NCBI GenBank assembly: GCA_029379385.1
Contig: CM055608.1
Location: 28,890,350 to 28,954,349, forward strand
DNA from: Quillaja saponaria
Taxonomy: Eukaryota > Streptophyta > Magnoliopsida > Fabales > Quillajaceae
Direction of reading: 5' to 3'
DNA length: 64,000 bases
A model generated the notes under the pieces. The model ran no database searches and was not told the DNA's origin. It saw only the letters and a list, made by a program, of their open reading frames with translations. This document shows positions 1 through 11,302 of the stretch, piece after piece. Every line of letters starts with the position of its first letter. Position 1 is the stretch's first letter. Both the position numbers and the translations under genes were made by a program.

Positions 1-782
1 GGATTTGCTTTGACTAAGCCGTGGGTTTGAAATTTGAAGGTTGAAAACTTGAAATAAGTAGTTTATTGAATAGATCAAATAAAGTAGCTTACCTTGGACG
101 CCATGCAAACACTGTTTAAATTTATATATAGAAAATGGGAATGTGTATTGACTTATGTTAATTATATATTATGTTAGATATGTGGCAAACATGTGTACTC
201 CCCTGAAGAATATATTAAATATATATACCTAGTAGTGTATTTGGGTTGAAAATTCAAGGATCAGGAAAGGAATAATTGTTTTCTCTTAGTTTTTGATTAA
301 GGTAATAAATACTGAGGTCATAGCATACATGATGCAAGAGGACCAAAATATATTAATAATTTATCTTCTATTAAATTGAATATTGCATGTTATAACTGTA
401 ATTTTTTACAATGAATATACTTGATGATCAAGCTAGCTAATAAGGTTTTTTTTTTTAATTTTTTCTTCTTCTATAGATTTAGATCTATACAAGGTCAATC
501 CAAATCAAAACTACAATCTAAACAATCACATATAATTAGGGGATAAAAAGTAAGTCATAAAAATATAAAAATATACATGGTGGTGAAATTTGAACATAAG
601 ACCATAGTTCGTTCAGTTTATTAACTAGACAATAGAAGGTATAACTAATAACTCTATTTCTTTTCATAGATTCTAGATAAAGATCGATTTCGATCCCGAG
701 ATTCTTAGGACAATGCCAAAAAACTTTAACAATTATACCAATTAATAACTTCTAGCATCTCAATTTTAACCAACTAACACAC

Positions 783-822
783 GGGGGGGGGGGGGGCGGA
801 GGGGAGATAGGGGAAGAGTTCA
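783..822 (+). repeat. G-rich tract, possible G-quadruplex
   Basis: A run of 14 G is followed within 25 bases by GG, GGGG and GGGG blocks. Four or more G blocks with short spacers fit the general form of a G-quadruplex motif. The run stands out in an otherwise AT-rich region. Homopolymer length may be unreliable. Confidence 0.6.
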
Positions 823-1862
823 TAAATGGGTACTATGTACACGCATCAAATGATCATGTTAGAGTTGGCATGAATATCCAATGATCTGTGTGATTCCTAC
901 AAAATTCTTTGCCTAGAGAATCAATGGAGGTGATCGTGGGGTTAGGGATTGAAAGCATGAATTTTAATTACTCAAATTATTTGTCTCAATTTCTTTTTGA
1001 ATAAAGTAATACCATATAATGAAAGAAATTAAGGAAAAAGGGTAAGAAAATGACAAAATCTCCTAATTATAGGCATTGAAAATATATTTTTATCACAATT
1101 AATTATGCCTAATATTTTCTTTAGGAAACTAATATCATTATTTTGGTTTAGTGATTAAGTATGTTTAAGCCACCTTACGCGTACTTTGACTAATCATCTA
1201 TTCAGTTGATAAAAAAAGTGATAATCCATGCTTGGACTAGAAAACATATGGATATTTATTCTCCAATCTCAAACATATTCTAGCTAGAAAGCCAATTAAT
1301 GAAGAAAGCGTACCTTCTTGAACCACTAGACCACACTTTACTACAATAATTAATATCTCATTATCTAGAAAAAGAATGCCCATATGTGCTTGGCACATTT
1401 TTTTTCTTTAATGAAAATTGAAAAAAGCAACTGTTTAAATCTCGGACAAGTAAAGTGAGCATTAATTTAAAAGGTAAAGTGGCCACACACAAGAAATCAC
1501 ATGTAGGTTAAATCCATGCTGCCCATTTTAAAAATATTTAAGAGTATTGTTCGAAATTGAAAACAAGAATAAATGACATCAACTTAGCAAGTTGATATTA
1601 CATAGACATCTATATAATTTAACCCAAATCTAAAAATTGAGATCTAAAATACCCTCTCTTTTTTCTTTTTATGAAGAGGCAACTATTATTTTAGCATCTT
1701 TGAACTAATTTGATGTCATAATATTCAATTTAAAATGAGTTATAAATTATAATTAAATTAATAATTATTCATAAAATATGACAAAGCTAAAAAACAAAAG
1801 GAAAACAATATTTTCATAATATTATATAATTTGTTTAAGAATACTAAATTGTTTTTGCTAAA

Positions 1863-1912
1863 TCTATTATATATATAAATATATATATATTATATATATT
1901 TATTTATTTAAA
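1863..1912. repeat. AT microsatellite-like tract
   Basis: Almost pure alternating AT sequence with small interruptions. No other content. Confidence 0.6.
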
Positions 1913-2377
1913 TGTATTACTATCTTAAGAATGATCATTAATTTAATTATTTAGATGTTATTTTAAGTTGAATAATGACATTTCACCATTAAATTAATTT
2001 AGTAATGTTAAAATCAGTCATGTCTCTTAATAAAATTATATAAAAGAATAATCTAGAAATTTTATTTCAAATTTTTAGAAATTGGACTAAGTTGTAATGT
2101 TTTTGAACTCCATGAGAGATCTATTTAATGTCAACAATATTTTATCGAAAAACCATTTCATCTCTATTAGATTCTGTTGTTAATGATCATTTAACGGTAA
2201 TACTTGATTATTAATCTAATTAGAAAAATTAGAGGATAAACAAAATTAGAAAATGAGTAATCATATCCTCAAGTATCAAGTAATTGCCAGTGACCTCTTA
2301 GTCCGACGATATATGAGGAATTTGGATCCTAACAGATAATAAAATGCACTAATTCTAACCATAGAAAACTAAATATT

Positions 2378-2838
2378 ATTAGATTTCAAGCCCTCGTTTC
2401 TAAATATTGTATTTTAAAAATAACAGCTGACATTTTCTTTTAAAAAAATAACTCTGATTTTATTAAATATGTCAATTTTTTCATTTTTTACGTTATTTTG
2501 TTTTTTTTTGGAGTTTAGGTATATTGGATTTAAAAAATAAAAAATAAAACGGGTCAATAACTTTGATATCCTTACAAAAAACCTCATTTTCTTAAATTTT
2601 ATAATATTTATTTATATCATAATAAAAAATTACTTATTTTTTTATATTTTGAAATTGCTCCATGACTTTAAATATATCATGCATAAAAAACTCATTAGCA
2701 AATTTGTGTTATTTATTTATATATACTTTGTATAATATATTTTTTTACTTTTAAAAAAACTAACTTTTTTTTCAAAAGAAAATGTAAGATGTTATTTTTG
2801 AAAAGATAATATTTAGGAATAAGGTGTTGAAATCTAAT
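2378..2838. mobile_element. Foldback MITE with about 70-bp terminal inverted repeats
   Basis: The left end (2378-2450) begins ATTAGATTTCAAG and continues through a TAAATATTRT block and an AAAAATAACA block to CATTTTCTTTT. The reverse complement of the right end (about 2768-2838) reads through the same blocks in the same order with scattered mismatches. The roughly 460-bp unit has no coding potential, which fits a non-autonomous DNA transposon. The superfamily is not assigned; I did not find a convincing target-site duplication. Confidence 0.6.
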
Positions 2839-3161
2839 TCGTTAATATTTTTTAATGATTATAATTAACATATTTACTACACTTTAGAGAATACGGATCC
2901 AATACATGAGTATCAGTATCATCTAGTGTTGTGTAATAAAAGCAATTACCTGGTTAAAAGAAGCAAACTTTACAGCTTATTGTTTTGTTTCAAAGCAAGG
3001 GAAAAAAAAAATTGAAGAATTACATAAATGATTAATTTATACTTCCATATCCATAACAATTCATCACTAGCTAAAAGCTTGAATATCTCCAATTTTAAGC
3101 TGATTGCATGTAATTCTGCTGATATCGATGAAACCTGATCTTGATAGAAACTGGGCATTGA

Positions 3162-3458
3162 TTAATTAGTAACAGAATCAGGATAGGAAGGTGGTGCATG
3201 TACAACCTCACCAGCTACATCCATCTCATTGAGGGTGCACTTTCCATGGCCCCTCCCAGATATGAAAGTGCATGGATTTGGAGAAGACGGTCTCACCGGA
3301 CCACGTTGAAGGACCTGCAACAAATAGCCATTTTTGTTGATCAGCCATTGCTGATCTTCTTGCAATGCCCTCATTTCTCCAAGCTGTAGAAAAGTACCAA
3401 AGAAAATGGTTAAAGTGATTACAACAACAATGAAGTGGTTCCTTTTAACAGAGCCCAT
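3162..3458 (-). CDS. Small secreted peptide precursor, CTNIP/SCREW-like
   Basis: A 98-residue single-exon protein starting MGSVKRN. Residues about 8-27 are a hydrophobic signal peptide (IVVVITLTIFFGTFLQLG), so the product should enter the secretory pathway. The C-terminal half is rich in Pro, Ser and Gly. It has two cysteines 12 residues apart (CTFISGRGHGKC), followed by a LNEMDVAG stretch and a Pro-rich tail. A short precursor with a signal peptide and a two-cysteine C-terminal segment after PSSPNP resembles the CTNIP/SCREW phytocytokine precursors, which are secreted and sensed by the receptor kinase HSL3/NUT to tune immunity and water loss. The family call is from memory of that layout. 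A longer frame opens at 3515, but its ATG overlaps the TATA box, so I chose the start at 3458. Another class of small secreted peptide remains possible. Confidence 0.6.
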   Translation of the reverse strand: MGSVKRNHFIVVVITLTIFFGTFLQLGEMRALQEDQQWLINKNGYLLQVLQRGPVRPSSPNPCTFISGRGHGKCTLNEMDVAGEVVHAPPSYPDSVTN

Positions 3459-3514
3459 CTCTGTGTATGTACCAAGTTTATGAATACAGCAATGGTGGAG
3501 ATTTCTGAGCTTCA

Positions 3515-3521
3515 TTTTATA
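3515..3521 (-). promoter_or_regulatory. TATA box of the secreted peptide gene
   Basis: The minus strand reads CTATAAAATG here. The TATA element lies 57 bp upstream of the chosen ATG (3458), leaving room for a transcription start about 30 bp downstream and a short leader. An upstream ATG in the same frame overlaps the element and is unlikely to be transcribed. Confidence 0.6.
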
Positions 3522-3529
3522 GATAAAAC

Positions 3530-4459
3530 GTTGTTTTTCAGGTTCTTCAATGGCTTTGTTTTGACTGGTGCATTTAGTTATGGGGTTTACTTGAATTTCT
3601 TACATTATGACCGAGCCATGGTTTGAAGGTTGAACGGAGTTGGAATTTGGAACAGAGCAAAATACACGTAGTTTGGAGGCCAAGCAGTCGTATAAACCAG
3701 GGTATTGCTGAACCAAATATATATGTGTTGGGTCAAAACTCAGAACTTGAGGAAGTACTACAGGAAAGAGATTAACACACGGGTCACTCAGAGCAAGCAA
3801 AAGTAAATGGCAGAATTGAATATGACCAAGCACTGAGGAAAAAATGTGCGGCATTCTCTTTTTCTTGTTTGTTGGTCAATTTATGAATGTAAGCCCTCAG
3901 GAAAGCATAATGCTAGATAACTAAAAATGAATTCAAATGAGGGAAATGCAGGAGTTTTAAGTCATAGTCGTCTCAAATATGAACACTAGAGGGGGTTAGT
4001 GACTCGCCCATCATACCATATGTTATATCAAATGGGGGCAGATGTATAAGAAGATGGTTGATTCTTTTCCTTTGGTATACCCTTCCTTCTCTTTCTTTCT
4101 CTCTCCCCCTCTTGTGGACTTCTGGGTAAGTACTGCACGATTTTTCGAAAAAAAAAGAAAGAAAAATAAACAGAGGAATGTTAAACCTTTGCCTAGAAAG
4201 CCCCATTTTGAGCTTGGCCTAAACACAGTTGCTATCCTATTTTGCCAAACACAACTTTAAATCTGTCAAGCTCTCTGATTCAAGGCCTTATTCAATATAG
4301 ATTCTGAAACACATACAAGTCTGACTTTTACTGAAGTTCACTCCATAATAAGTGCATATTCTTAAGACATACAAACGATAAGAGGCATAAGAAATTACAT
4401 GCACACCAACCGCGGACAGTATTGAAATATACCATATTAACAAAACTCTACAATAATAA
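3530..4459. other. Intergenic DNA between the peptide gene and bHLH3
   Basis: This contains the upstream region of the peptide gene and the 3' flank of the bHLH gene. A CT-rich tract lies near 4080-4115. Short open frames here show no recognisable protein features. Confidence 0.5.
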
Positions 4460-5996
4460 TCATTTTGAAAGGGCAGCAGTGAGCTCTTCCTTCAATTGCA
4501 TAGCAGCACTATCACCACCTTGAGTTCTAATGGAGAATGTATGAATTATCTTGTTGTCATCCGTAGTAGAAACACTGGAGTCTTGGGCAGAAATTTGATG
4601 TTCCCTGAACGTTTGAACTGATTCTAGAAACAGGATGAGTATCCAATGGGCAACTCACTCTCACAACTGCGTCATCCTGTCTTTCCTGAAAATCAATATC
4701 TGGGAATGGCAACTGCTTCTCCTTGTTGTTTAACATATCCTTTTCTGCTTCAAAAACCTTGACCTTCATTTGGAGATCAGTGATATATGTAATGGCATCA
4801 CCAAGCAGAGACGCCTTGTCCATCTTCGAGATATTAGGGACAACAGCTCTCAAGGCATAAAACTTCTGATTTAGTTTCTCACGCCTCTGTCGTTCCGCTT
4901 CGACATGATTCAATGGTTCCTCTCTACCATTGGCAGGCTTTCTCCCTCTTTTTCTCGGTTTCCGCTCATCAGAAAGGGCTGATAAGTCATCCTTCGCCAG
5001 ATCCAAACAAGAAAGCCTTGATTGAGCATTAAAACCCCCAACAATCATTTGGTTCAATTGTGGAAGAAGTTTGGCTTCATTGTTGTCACTTCGACTCCCA
5101 TTTGAAGAATTTCCATAAACATGATTTGCACCTATTGCTTGTATGTCATAAGTTTCTGAACTGAAACCAGAATCATCTTCCACCTTTGGCGAGAAACTAG
5201 TCGTTACTGACTGAGATTTTGTATCCCCCAGACTTATTTCACGGCCAAAAATCTTTGGGAATACCTTTGCCTGTCCAGAATTAGGCTCCCCAAAAGTGGT
5301 TTTCACCATCTCCACAGCATTACTCTGTTCTTCTGGTATCATTTTGATTGAACCAAGCTCCACAACTCCAGCTTTCAGTGGTACAAAAACCACTGTTTGG
5401 ATCCCCGCCAACCTTCCTAAAACAGATCTTGATGCATATTGTTTTACACAACTAGCCATGTCAGAGGCCCAAATTGATTTACCAGACTTGAATGAATAGC
5501 CAGGGCCACATGATGATTCAAAACGAAAAGTATAGTACATAGAAGTTAAGTACAACATCGACACATCTGATACATTATCCAACCTTGTTGTATAGTTCTT
5601 CTCTTCTGATCCAACTAAACATGCATGATGAAGCTTCTGGAGAACCTGCCTTTTCACCTCTTCCTTCTTCTCAACACCATTCAATTCACCAGCTACTTTG
5701 TAATTCTCATCTCCAATTCCACCATCCTTGGGGTCCTGGAAGTGCCCGTCACCCCAAACCAAGGCAGACCCACCAGATTTCAAGCCAACGACCCGCCAGA
5801 ATATAGCATAATTCCAATTGGACCTCTTAACAAGCTGGCATAGCCCCTGATGAGAACCCAAGTCACCAGGTGGTGAAATTATTTCGGATGACACGTTATT
5901 GGAAGCCATTGAGATCAAGTAGGAACAAGCTTCAGACCCCACTACAGATTCAACCATGGCCTTGTCTTCTTCACTCACCCAGAATTTCTCACCCAT
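4460..5996 (-). CDS. bHLH3: bHLH3/JAM3-type bHLH transcription factor, C-terminus frameshifted
   Basis: Single coding exon. The start [17 protein letters not shown] and the N-terminal bHLH-MYC_N/JID region (residues about 45-225) match subgroup IIId bHLH proteins, closest in my recollection to Arabidopsis bHLH3/JAM3. These factors bind G-boxes in the nucleus, interact with JAZ proteins and repress jasmonate responses in competition with MYC2. The bHLH domain spans about 363-412 with the H-E-R DNA-contact residues in [10 protein letters not shown], preceded by a basic RKRGRKP motif. The expected ACT-like C-terminus is present in the DNA but one frame off. After the Arg codon at 4623-4625 there is one extra base (within 4617-4622), so the frame as read ends at 4557 after 479 residues, 21 of them aberrant. 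Removing one base restores a family-like tail of about 53 residues ending at 4460. DNA binding should survive. An allele, a mutation or an assembly error would all explain it. Confidence 0.85.
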
Positions 5997-6500
5997 CTTT
6001 TACCTTTTGATTATCACACCCAGAAAACCCCAATTCTCCAACTTGTTATGAGATCACTAGTCAGGACTAAGCCCCAACTTTGGTAAACCAGTATTCAACA
6101 AACTTCATAAATTTACATATATCCTTACAAGGTCTCTGAAAATCTCTAATAAACAATTTGACAGCTTCAACAACACAAATTCCAAATATTTAAGATTACC
6201 CAATTACAAATCTTTATGACAACACTTACTCAAACTTAGAAGTGCAGCAGCAGCTCGAACTGTATTTTAAATTACATGTACTATACATAAACTCCATAAA
6301 ACATAAATTTCCAATAAAACATTAAGCTTTAAGATGCTGTTAAAGCTCAGAGCTTCAAATCTCAGGCAGTTCAGATTACCCGAACATGCAGACTAAAAAG
6401 TAAAAGGATGTAAGTAATACCTGGAAATTAACATTGGATTGTCGTCGATTTCAAGCTTGCAAACTCTTTAAACCTCACCCGAGTTCAACTAAGGCACCTA
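5997..6500 (-). other. bHLH3 5' leader with probable intron
   Basis: On the minus strand a consensus donor CAG|GTATTACT sits at 6420-6421, upstream of the ATG at 5996. Several AG acceptors lie between about 6040 and 6160, so a 5' UTR intron of roughly 0.3-0.4 kb is likely. The exact acceptor cannot be chosen by eye. Confidence 0.45.
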
Positions 6501-8395
6501 AGACGGGTTTTATTTCAGATCTAAGATTTTTTCGGTTTTTCATTTTAGGGCTTTGAGTTTATTTATATATTTAATATTTATAGATGTATTTTATTTTAAC
6601 TCGTTATCTACTTCAACTGAAAAGGAAAAAATGTTACCTAGTGACTCAAAAAATTGATTCTCTTTCTTTTGATGAGAAATAATTTTATAACTGAAACCAC
6701 GCCTAACTAAATTCAATTTAAAACCATTTATAAGAGTAGTTGATTTCCCCTTGAGATTAATCCTACATAAAAGGAAAAAGATTTTAGGAATATGATTTAT
6801 GCAGTTAATTAATTTAATGGTTAAGTGATGATTAATAATATTTTTCTTATGCAAACCTTTGTAAATTAGAAAGGCATTTTTTTATAAAATCAAAAATAAA
6901 TAAAAAGAGCAATATATATATATATTTCGGTAATAATAAAAAGATATTTAGATCAAATCAATGTATTTTTTTTAGTGAAGTGGATGGCACCCCATTTTTT
7001 TGTTGGGTACTTAGTGTCCAACAGACGTGGCTCTTTAAATATCATCCATTTTTATTTTTTTATCAAATTATTATAAAAGAACACAAATTGTAATTTTGCA
7101 TAAATTGATTTTTTTTAATTTCTCACGATTCCTTTTATCCAATAAGATTGGCTATGTCCTTAAAGAATATGTCAAAACAACTTTCATTTAGATTAAGTTT
7201 GATAATACTGTGATTTTTAAAAAGTCATTATGACTTAAATAATTGTCAAAATGTCATATTAACCATATTCGATAAATATTTTATGAAAGTTGATATTGAT
7301 ACTAAAAGTACTGAACAAAGTATTTGGTAAAACAAATCATAAAATATTGTGAAATATAAAATAATAAAAATAACTATCATTAATTAATAATATATTTAAG
7401 AAGAGAAATTAAATAGTTTATAAATTAATTAAATATATATTTGATAATTTTTCTAAAATTTATAACGTGACTTTTATATTTTTAATTTTAAAAAATCACA
7501 GCTAACTTATAAAAATATCACTTGGTGTTTTTAAAAACACCCTTAACTTTTTAAAAACAGTAAAATAAATATTCTTATAAAATATTAACCAAATAATTTT
7601 TAAGTGTTAAGAAAAAAATTTGTGACCTATGTTACTAGTCGAATCCTTCTTTCTATGGTCTCGTAAAAAGATGCGGAATAAAACTGTCAACAACAATATT
7701 ATGCACGTAATCACCACCTATGTTATACATATAAATGCATCAACAAGGATATCCATGGAAAAATTGAAAGAAAAACAAAGGATAAAAGCCAAAATAATGA
7801 TGGAAATTTTTCTATGCATCAATCTAGGGAAAATCGTTTTTTATTATATTAGTTTAATTTTATTGCTTTCATTCCTTTTTTTGGGTAGTTGATCATAATT
7901 CTTCTTTATATTTCTCTCCTTTTCATTTAGTTTCCTCCATTATCTCACACTAAATTACACAACATTGCTTCTCCGTTCTAAAATGTATAAAGCGACGGGA
8001 AAACTTGTGGTGATTTTTCTATTATATATTTGCTATTCATGAGACGTGAGTGTTGAGAGTATCATTGGCCTTGTAAGAACCAGCAATCATCCAAAACTGA
8101 TTGAATGGGTGTGGAGCCTTTTTCACGTGTATTTGACAGGAATCTTACAAGGTCCATCATACAATTTAAAAAAACTAACTTACAAACTCAATTAAAGTAG
8201 CAACCATTATTGCCAAAATAAAATTAAAAAAATGGCAGCCATTAACGGCTTCATACTCCCCCACGTTGTGCTTTTACCAAAACTTCACATCGGTTTAACG
8301 TATCCAGCAGTGTCATTGGAACCTTTATATCCATTACTTTTGTTTTTTTCTTTTTGTTGCTAGAATGGTTGAACCACGGGTTCACAATCACTAAC
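6501..8395. other. AT-rich intergenic DNA
   Basis: No gene recognised. An open frame at 7629-7892 is low-complexity and hydrophobic and resembles no family I know. An exact 18-bp palindrome lies at 7524-7541. Confidence 0.5.
7524..7541. repeat. Perfect 18-bp palindrome
   Basis: GGTGTTTTTAAAAACACC is its own reverse complement. It sits in AT-rich DNA and may be the remnant of a transposon end or a foldback element. Confidence 0.5.
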
Positions 8396-8895
8396 AATAG
8401 GAAATATAATATTGTCTAGATACATTCCCCAAAAAAAAAAAAAAAAAGTTAAACTCAAATAACAATAATCATAATTTTTTTGAGTGATGGTTCCACAATA
8501 TTCTGTTTTACATAATTTAATAAGAACTCATTTGACATAATAGGACGATACCACATTAATCTGTCCATACAATTAACTAGTGTCATCGAGATTATTACTT
8601 GTTTATATAATTAATGGCAGTTGTAGATATATCTTTTCACCATGTGGTGGCTTTCACTCTGACTTGATCCATTGAATGATCAAAAAAAGTTTTATTGAAT
8701 ACTAAAGGAGATTTTTAGGACCAATGAGGCAGGGGGGCTGAAACTAGAATTCGGAATTATAGTAAATCTCACTCTCAAAAGATAACCAATAAACTGTGTC
8801 CTTACAATATTATTACTCTCACAACAAATGGTTCATAATAGATTTTTTTTTAATTAGAATCTATTTATTATTTACCAATAACATGTAATACATCT
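8396..8895 (+). repeat. Dispersed duplicated block, copy 1
   Basis: This block shares an ordered series of matches with 19268-19625: GAAATATAATATTGTCTAGA, then an ACTCATTTGA segment, ACTAAAGGA, and AAAGATAACCAATAA. The intervening sequence is diverged. Copy 1 is longer by internal segments of about 100 bp and 25 bp. It is non-coding and may be an old duplication or a repeat family. Confidence 0.65.
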
Positions 8896-9079
8896 TATCA
8901 CCTAGAATTTAGTTCCAATAGTTAGTACATGTTCCGGTCCTTAATGCCCCAGGTTTGAAATTGAAAATATTACTTTAGGAGGGATCCCTCTTAAAAAAAA
9001 GTCCTATAGATAAATTTCACAGAAATGGCTGCAGAAAACCCAAAAAAATAAAAAAAAATCATCTAAAAACATAGGATTC

Positions 9080-9860
9080 ATTGTTTTATTACCCTTCGTC
9101 TTTGAGCTTACTCACCAACTGCAGAACCCCGCGTATTGGTGTTACAACATTATCAATCAATATTGTATATGTAACTAGATCAGGTTTCACACCAAAAGAG
9201 CTCCTCATTTCATAAATAAAATTATAAATTGTTTCCTATGAGCGGGAATTACATAAATTCTTAACTAGAAGATTGCAAGTATAAGTGTCTGGGACTAAGT
9301 ATTTCAAAGATAACTCTTTGATCAATTTGGTAGCGTCCTCAAGGCAACCTGCCAAACAGAGTGACCGTACAGCTATATCGGTTGTGGCATTATTGGGTTA
9401 GATTGAGGGCTGACAAACCATGGCAAGCCTGGAATCAGGATTTTTGCAGGACTGGGAGAGCAAGATAAGGTAAGTTGATCGATCAGGCGAGAAAGTAGAG
9501 TAGGATTTGATCATATGGCGGAGAAAAACAATAGATTCATTTATGGTAGATATATTTGAGGCATATGACTGAAGGAGAGAGTTGTGGAAGCGAAGGTCTA
9601 AGAGGGGCTCTGTTGTTGTTCATAATGGAGCTGAAAAGCTTCATGGCATCTGAGATGTTTGGGGACTGAGAAAAAGTTAGAGTATTGGGCATTTAGGAAG
9701 ACTCGGTTTCCCCAGGATTTTTTAGATTTTCTAGAAAGTTGAGATGGTCTTTCTTGTAGGGTTTCTTAGGAAAGTGATGGGCCTTTTGGAGATGAAGGTT
9801 GAAGATGAAGACTTTGCAGGAACATGAGAAGGTGATTTTTTGAAAATGATGCTGAAATTG
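9080..9860 (-). pseudogene. Decayed mitochondrial-type PPR gene
   Basis: The minus strand holds PPR-like segments in shifting frames. Around 9240-9391 one frame gives TDIAVRSLCLAGCLEDATKL and, after it, VPDTYTCNLLVKNLC before a stop. Around 9140-9200 another frame gives VKPDLVTYTILIDNV. Upstream pieces near 9430-9560 and 9600-9660 also look PPR-like (for example FSPDRSTYLILLSQSCKNPD and SPNISDAMKLFSSIM). These fit P-class repeats of a short organellar RNA-binding PPR protein. No long open frame remains, so the gene is dead. I infer that an intact relative exists elsewhere in the genome. Confidence 0.75.
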
Positions 9861-9869
9861 CTAGACGGA

Positions 9870-11270
9870 GTGAAGTGGGGATTTTTCCCATTCTTCTATA
9901 GTTTTTTCTAGTACTCATGCCATTTCATGCTATGTATGATTTCATAAAACGAGCATTATTTCGTTTAGTATAGTTTTAGAGTCAAAATACTCATTCCATT
10001 GTGGTCACTTTATTTCATAGAAGTAGGAATCCTTAAACCCACCTAAAGGATAAGATTGTTCTTTCCTATTTTTATGAAATCGATTTAGTTCAATTAAATG
10101 ACTTAAAAAAACTATTCTATCAAATAAAATAAAAAGTTGAATATTAAATAAATAATATTATTATACATAAATAAAAATTATTATTATTTAATTTAGACAA
10201 ATGACAAAAAATACCTTTAATATCACATTAAATAATATAAAATCATATAAAATAAAAAATTTGAATATAAAAAAAATAATAAACCAATTCATTTTAGTCA
10301 AATGACAAAAATATTCTTCATATCATAATAAAAAATAAAATTATAAATAAAAAATAATGTTAAATAAATAAATTAGTGAAGTAATTTTAAACTAAAATAT
10401 TAATATTAATAAATAATAAAAATAAAAAATAAATATAATTAATAATAAATAAATAATATAAATCTTTTTTAAAAATGAATTAAAAAATTAATAAATATAT
10501 ATTTCATAAATTATGTTACATTTTTATTATTTTATCTAATGAGAAATATTTTTATCATTTTACCTATAATTTTTATATTATTTAATGTGTAAAAATTGTA
10601 TAAAAAATAAATGAATGAAATGAAATGATTATTCTCCATTGACACTACCAAATAATATAATAGAATGATCATTCCATTTTATCCGCTATTCCATTCTTAT
10701 TCTCTTTCTCATTGTAATTTCACAAATATCATTTTTGCATACCAAACTTGCTCCCAGAATATGGTGTGCAGTGTTTAGGGTCTCGCAGTGTATGATGCTC
10801 ACCTTTGCTCGAGGTTGACAGAGGTGCAAAAAAGTTTGCAGCACCTCAGGGTCACCTAACTCAATTGGGCCACAACCCCTAATAGGAGAGCAGGACCACA
10901 GAGATCTGGACTTGAAAGGCAAACCGGGTCAAACCCAATGTTAATTTTCTTTGGGCCATTTACTTGTTTTTCTTCTGCTTTTTTTTTTTTCCTTAGAAGG
11001 CCCCTCCTAATTTGGCCCAAAAATACTCAAGTTTGTTTATCTTTGACGTAGACATGAAAGTTGCTGCAATAATCATATTAGACAGTATAAAATTAACCAT
11101 AAAAGTGTTTGTTGATAAATTGAAAGATATGGTGAAGGGATATGCTAGTTTAGTTCTTACTTTTTATATGTTATGATATGAATATACACACTAATTTGTT
11201 TGTTACATATGAATGATAAAATTTCTTTGATACATAACCAATTCTAATAGACTTATTGGAGGGTCCCGGG
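9870..11270. other. AT-rich intergenic DNA
   Basis: The 10100-10640 part is extremely AT-rich with runs of AAATAA. A frame at 10686-10922 (minus) encodes nothing I recognise. The end of the stretch is the upstream region of SLU7. Confidence 0.5.
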
Positions 11271-11275
11271 CATCT

Positions 11276-11302
11276 GCGCTTCAACCAGTCAGCCATGGAT
11301 GC
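11276..11302 (-). other. tRNA-like fragment resembling the 5' half of plastid trnI-CAU
   Basis: On the minus strand the sequence starts GCATCCATGGCTGACTGG and continues through a GTTGAAGCGC D-arm. This is close to the first 27 bases of plastid trnI-CAU as I remember it. The anticodon and 3' half do not follow, so it is not a functional tRNA. It could be a small plastid-DNA insertion or chance similarity. Confidence 0.35.

Larger units (their letters stand above)
1..2377. other. AT-rich intergenic DNA
   Basis: I see no gene in this stretch. It is AT-rich with frequent stops in all frames and no recognisable protein. It holds a G-rich tract near 783 and an AT dinucleotide run near 1865, listed separately. 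Confidence 0.6.

Noticed and set aside
7629..7892. Open frame of 87 codons on the plus strand
   Set aside because: Lys/Ile-rich with a hydrophobic end, as expected from AT-rich DNA; no family recognised.
10000..10700. Possible MITE with ATTCCATT-type ends
   Set aside because: The two ends do not align well enough as inverted repeats.
10686..10922. Open frame of 78 codons on the minus strand
   Set aside because: No domain or family resemblance, no splice or promoter context; it lies in the poorly conserved SLU7 upstream region.
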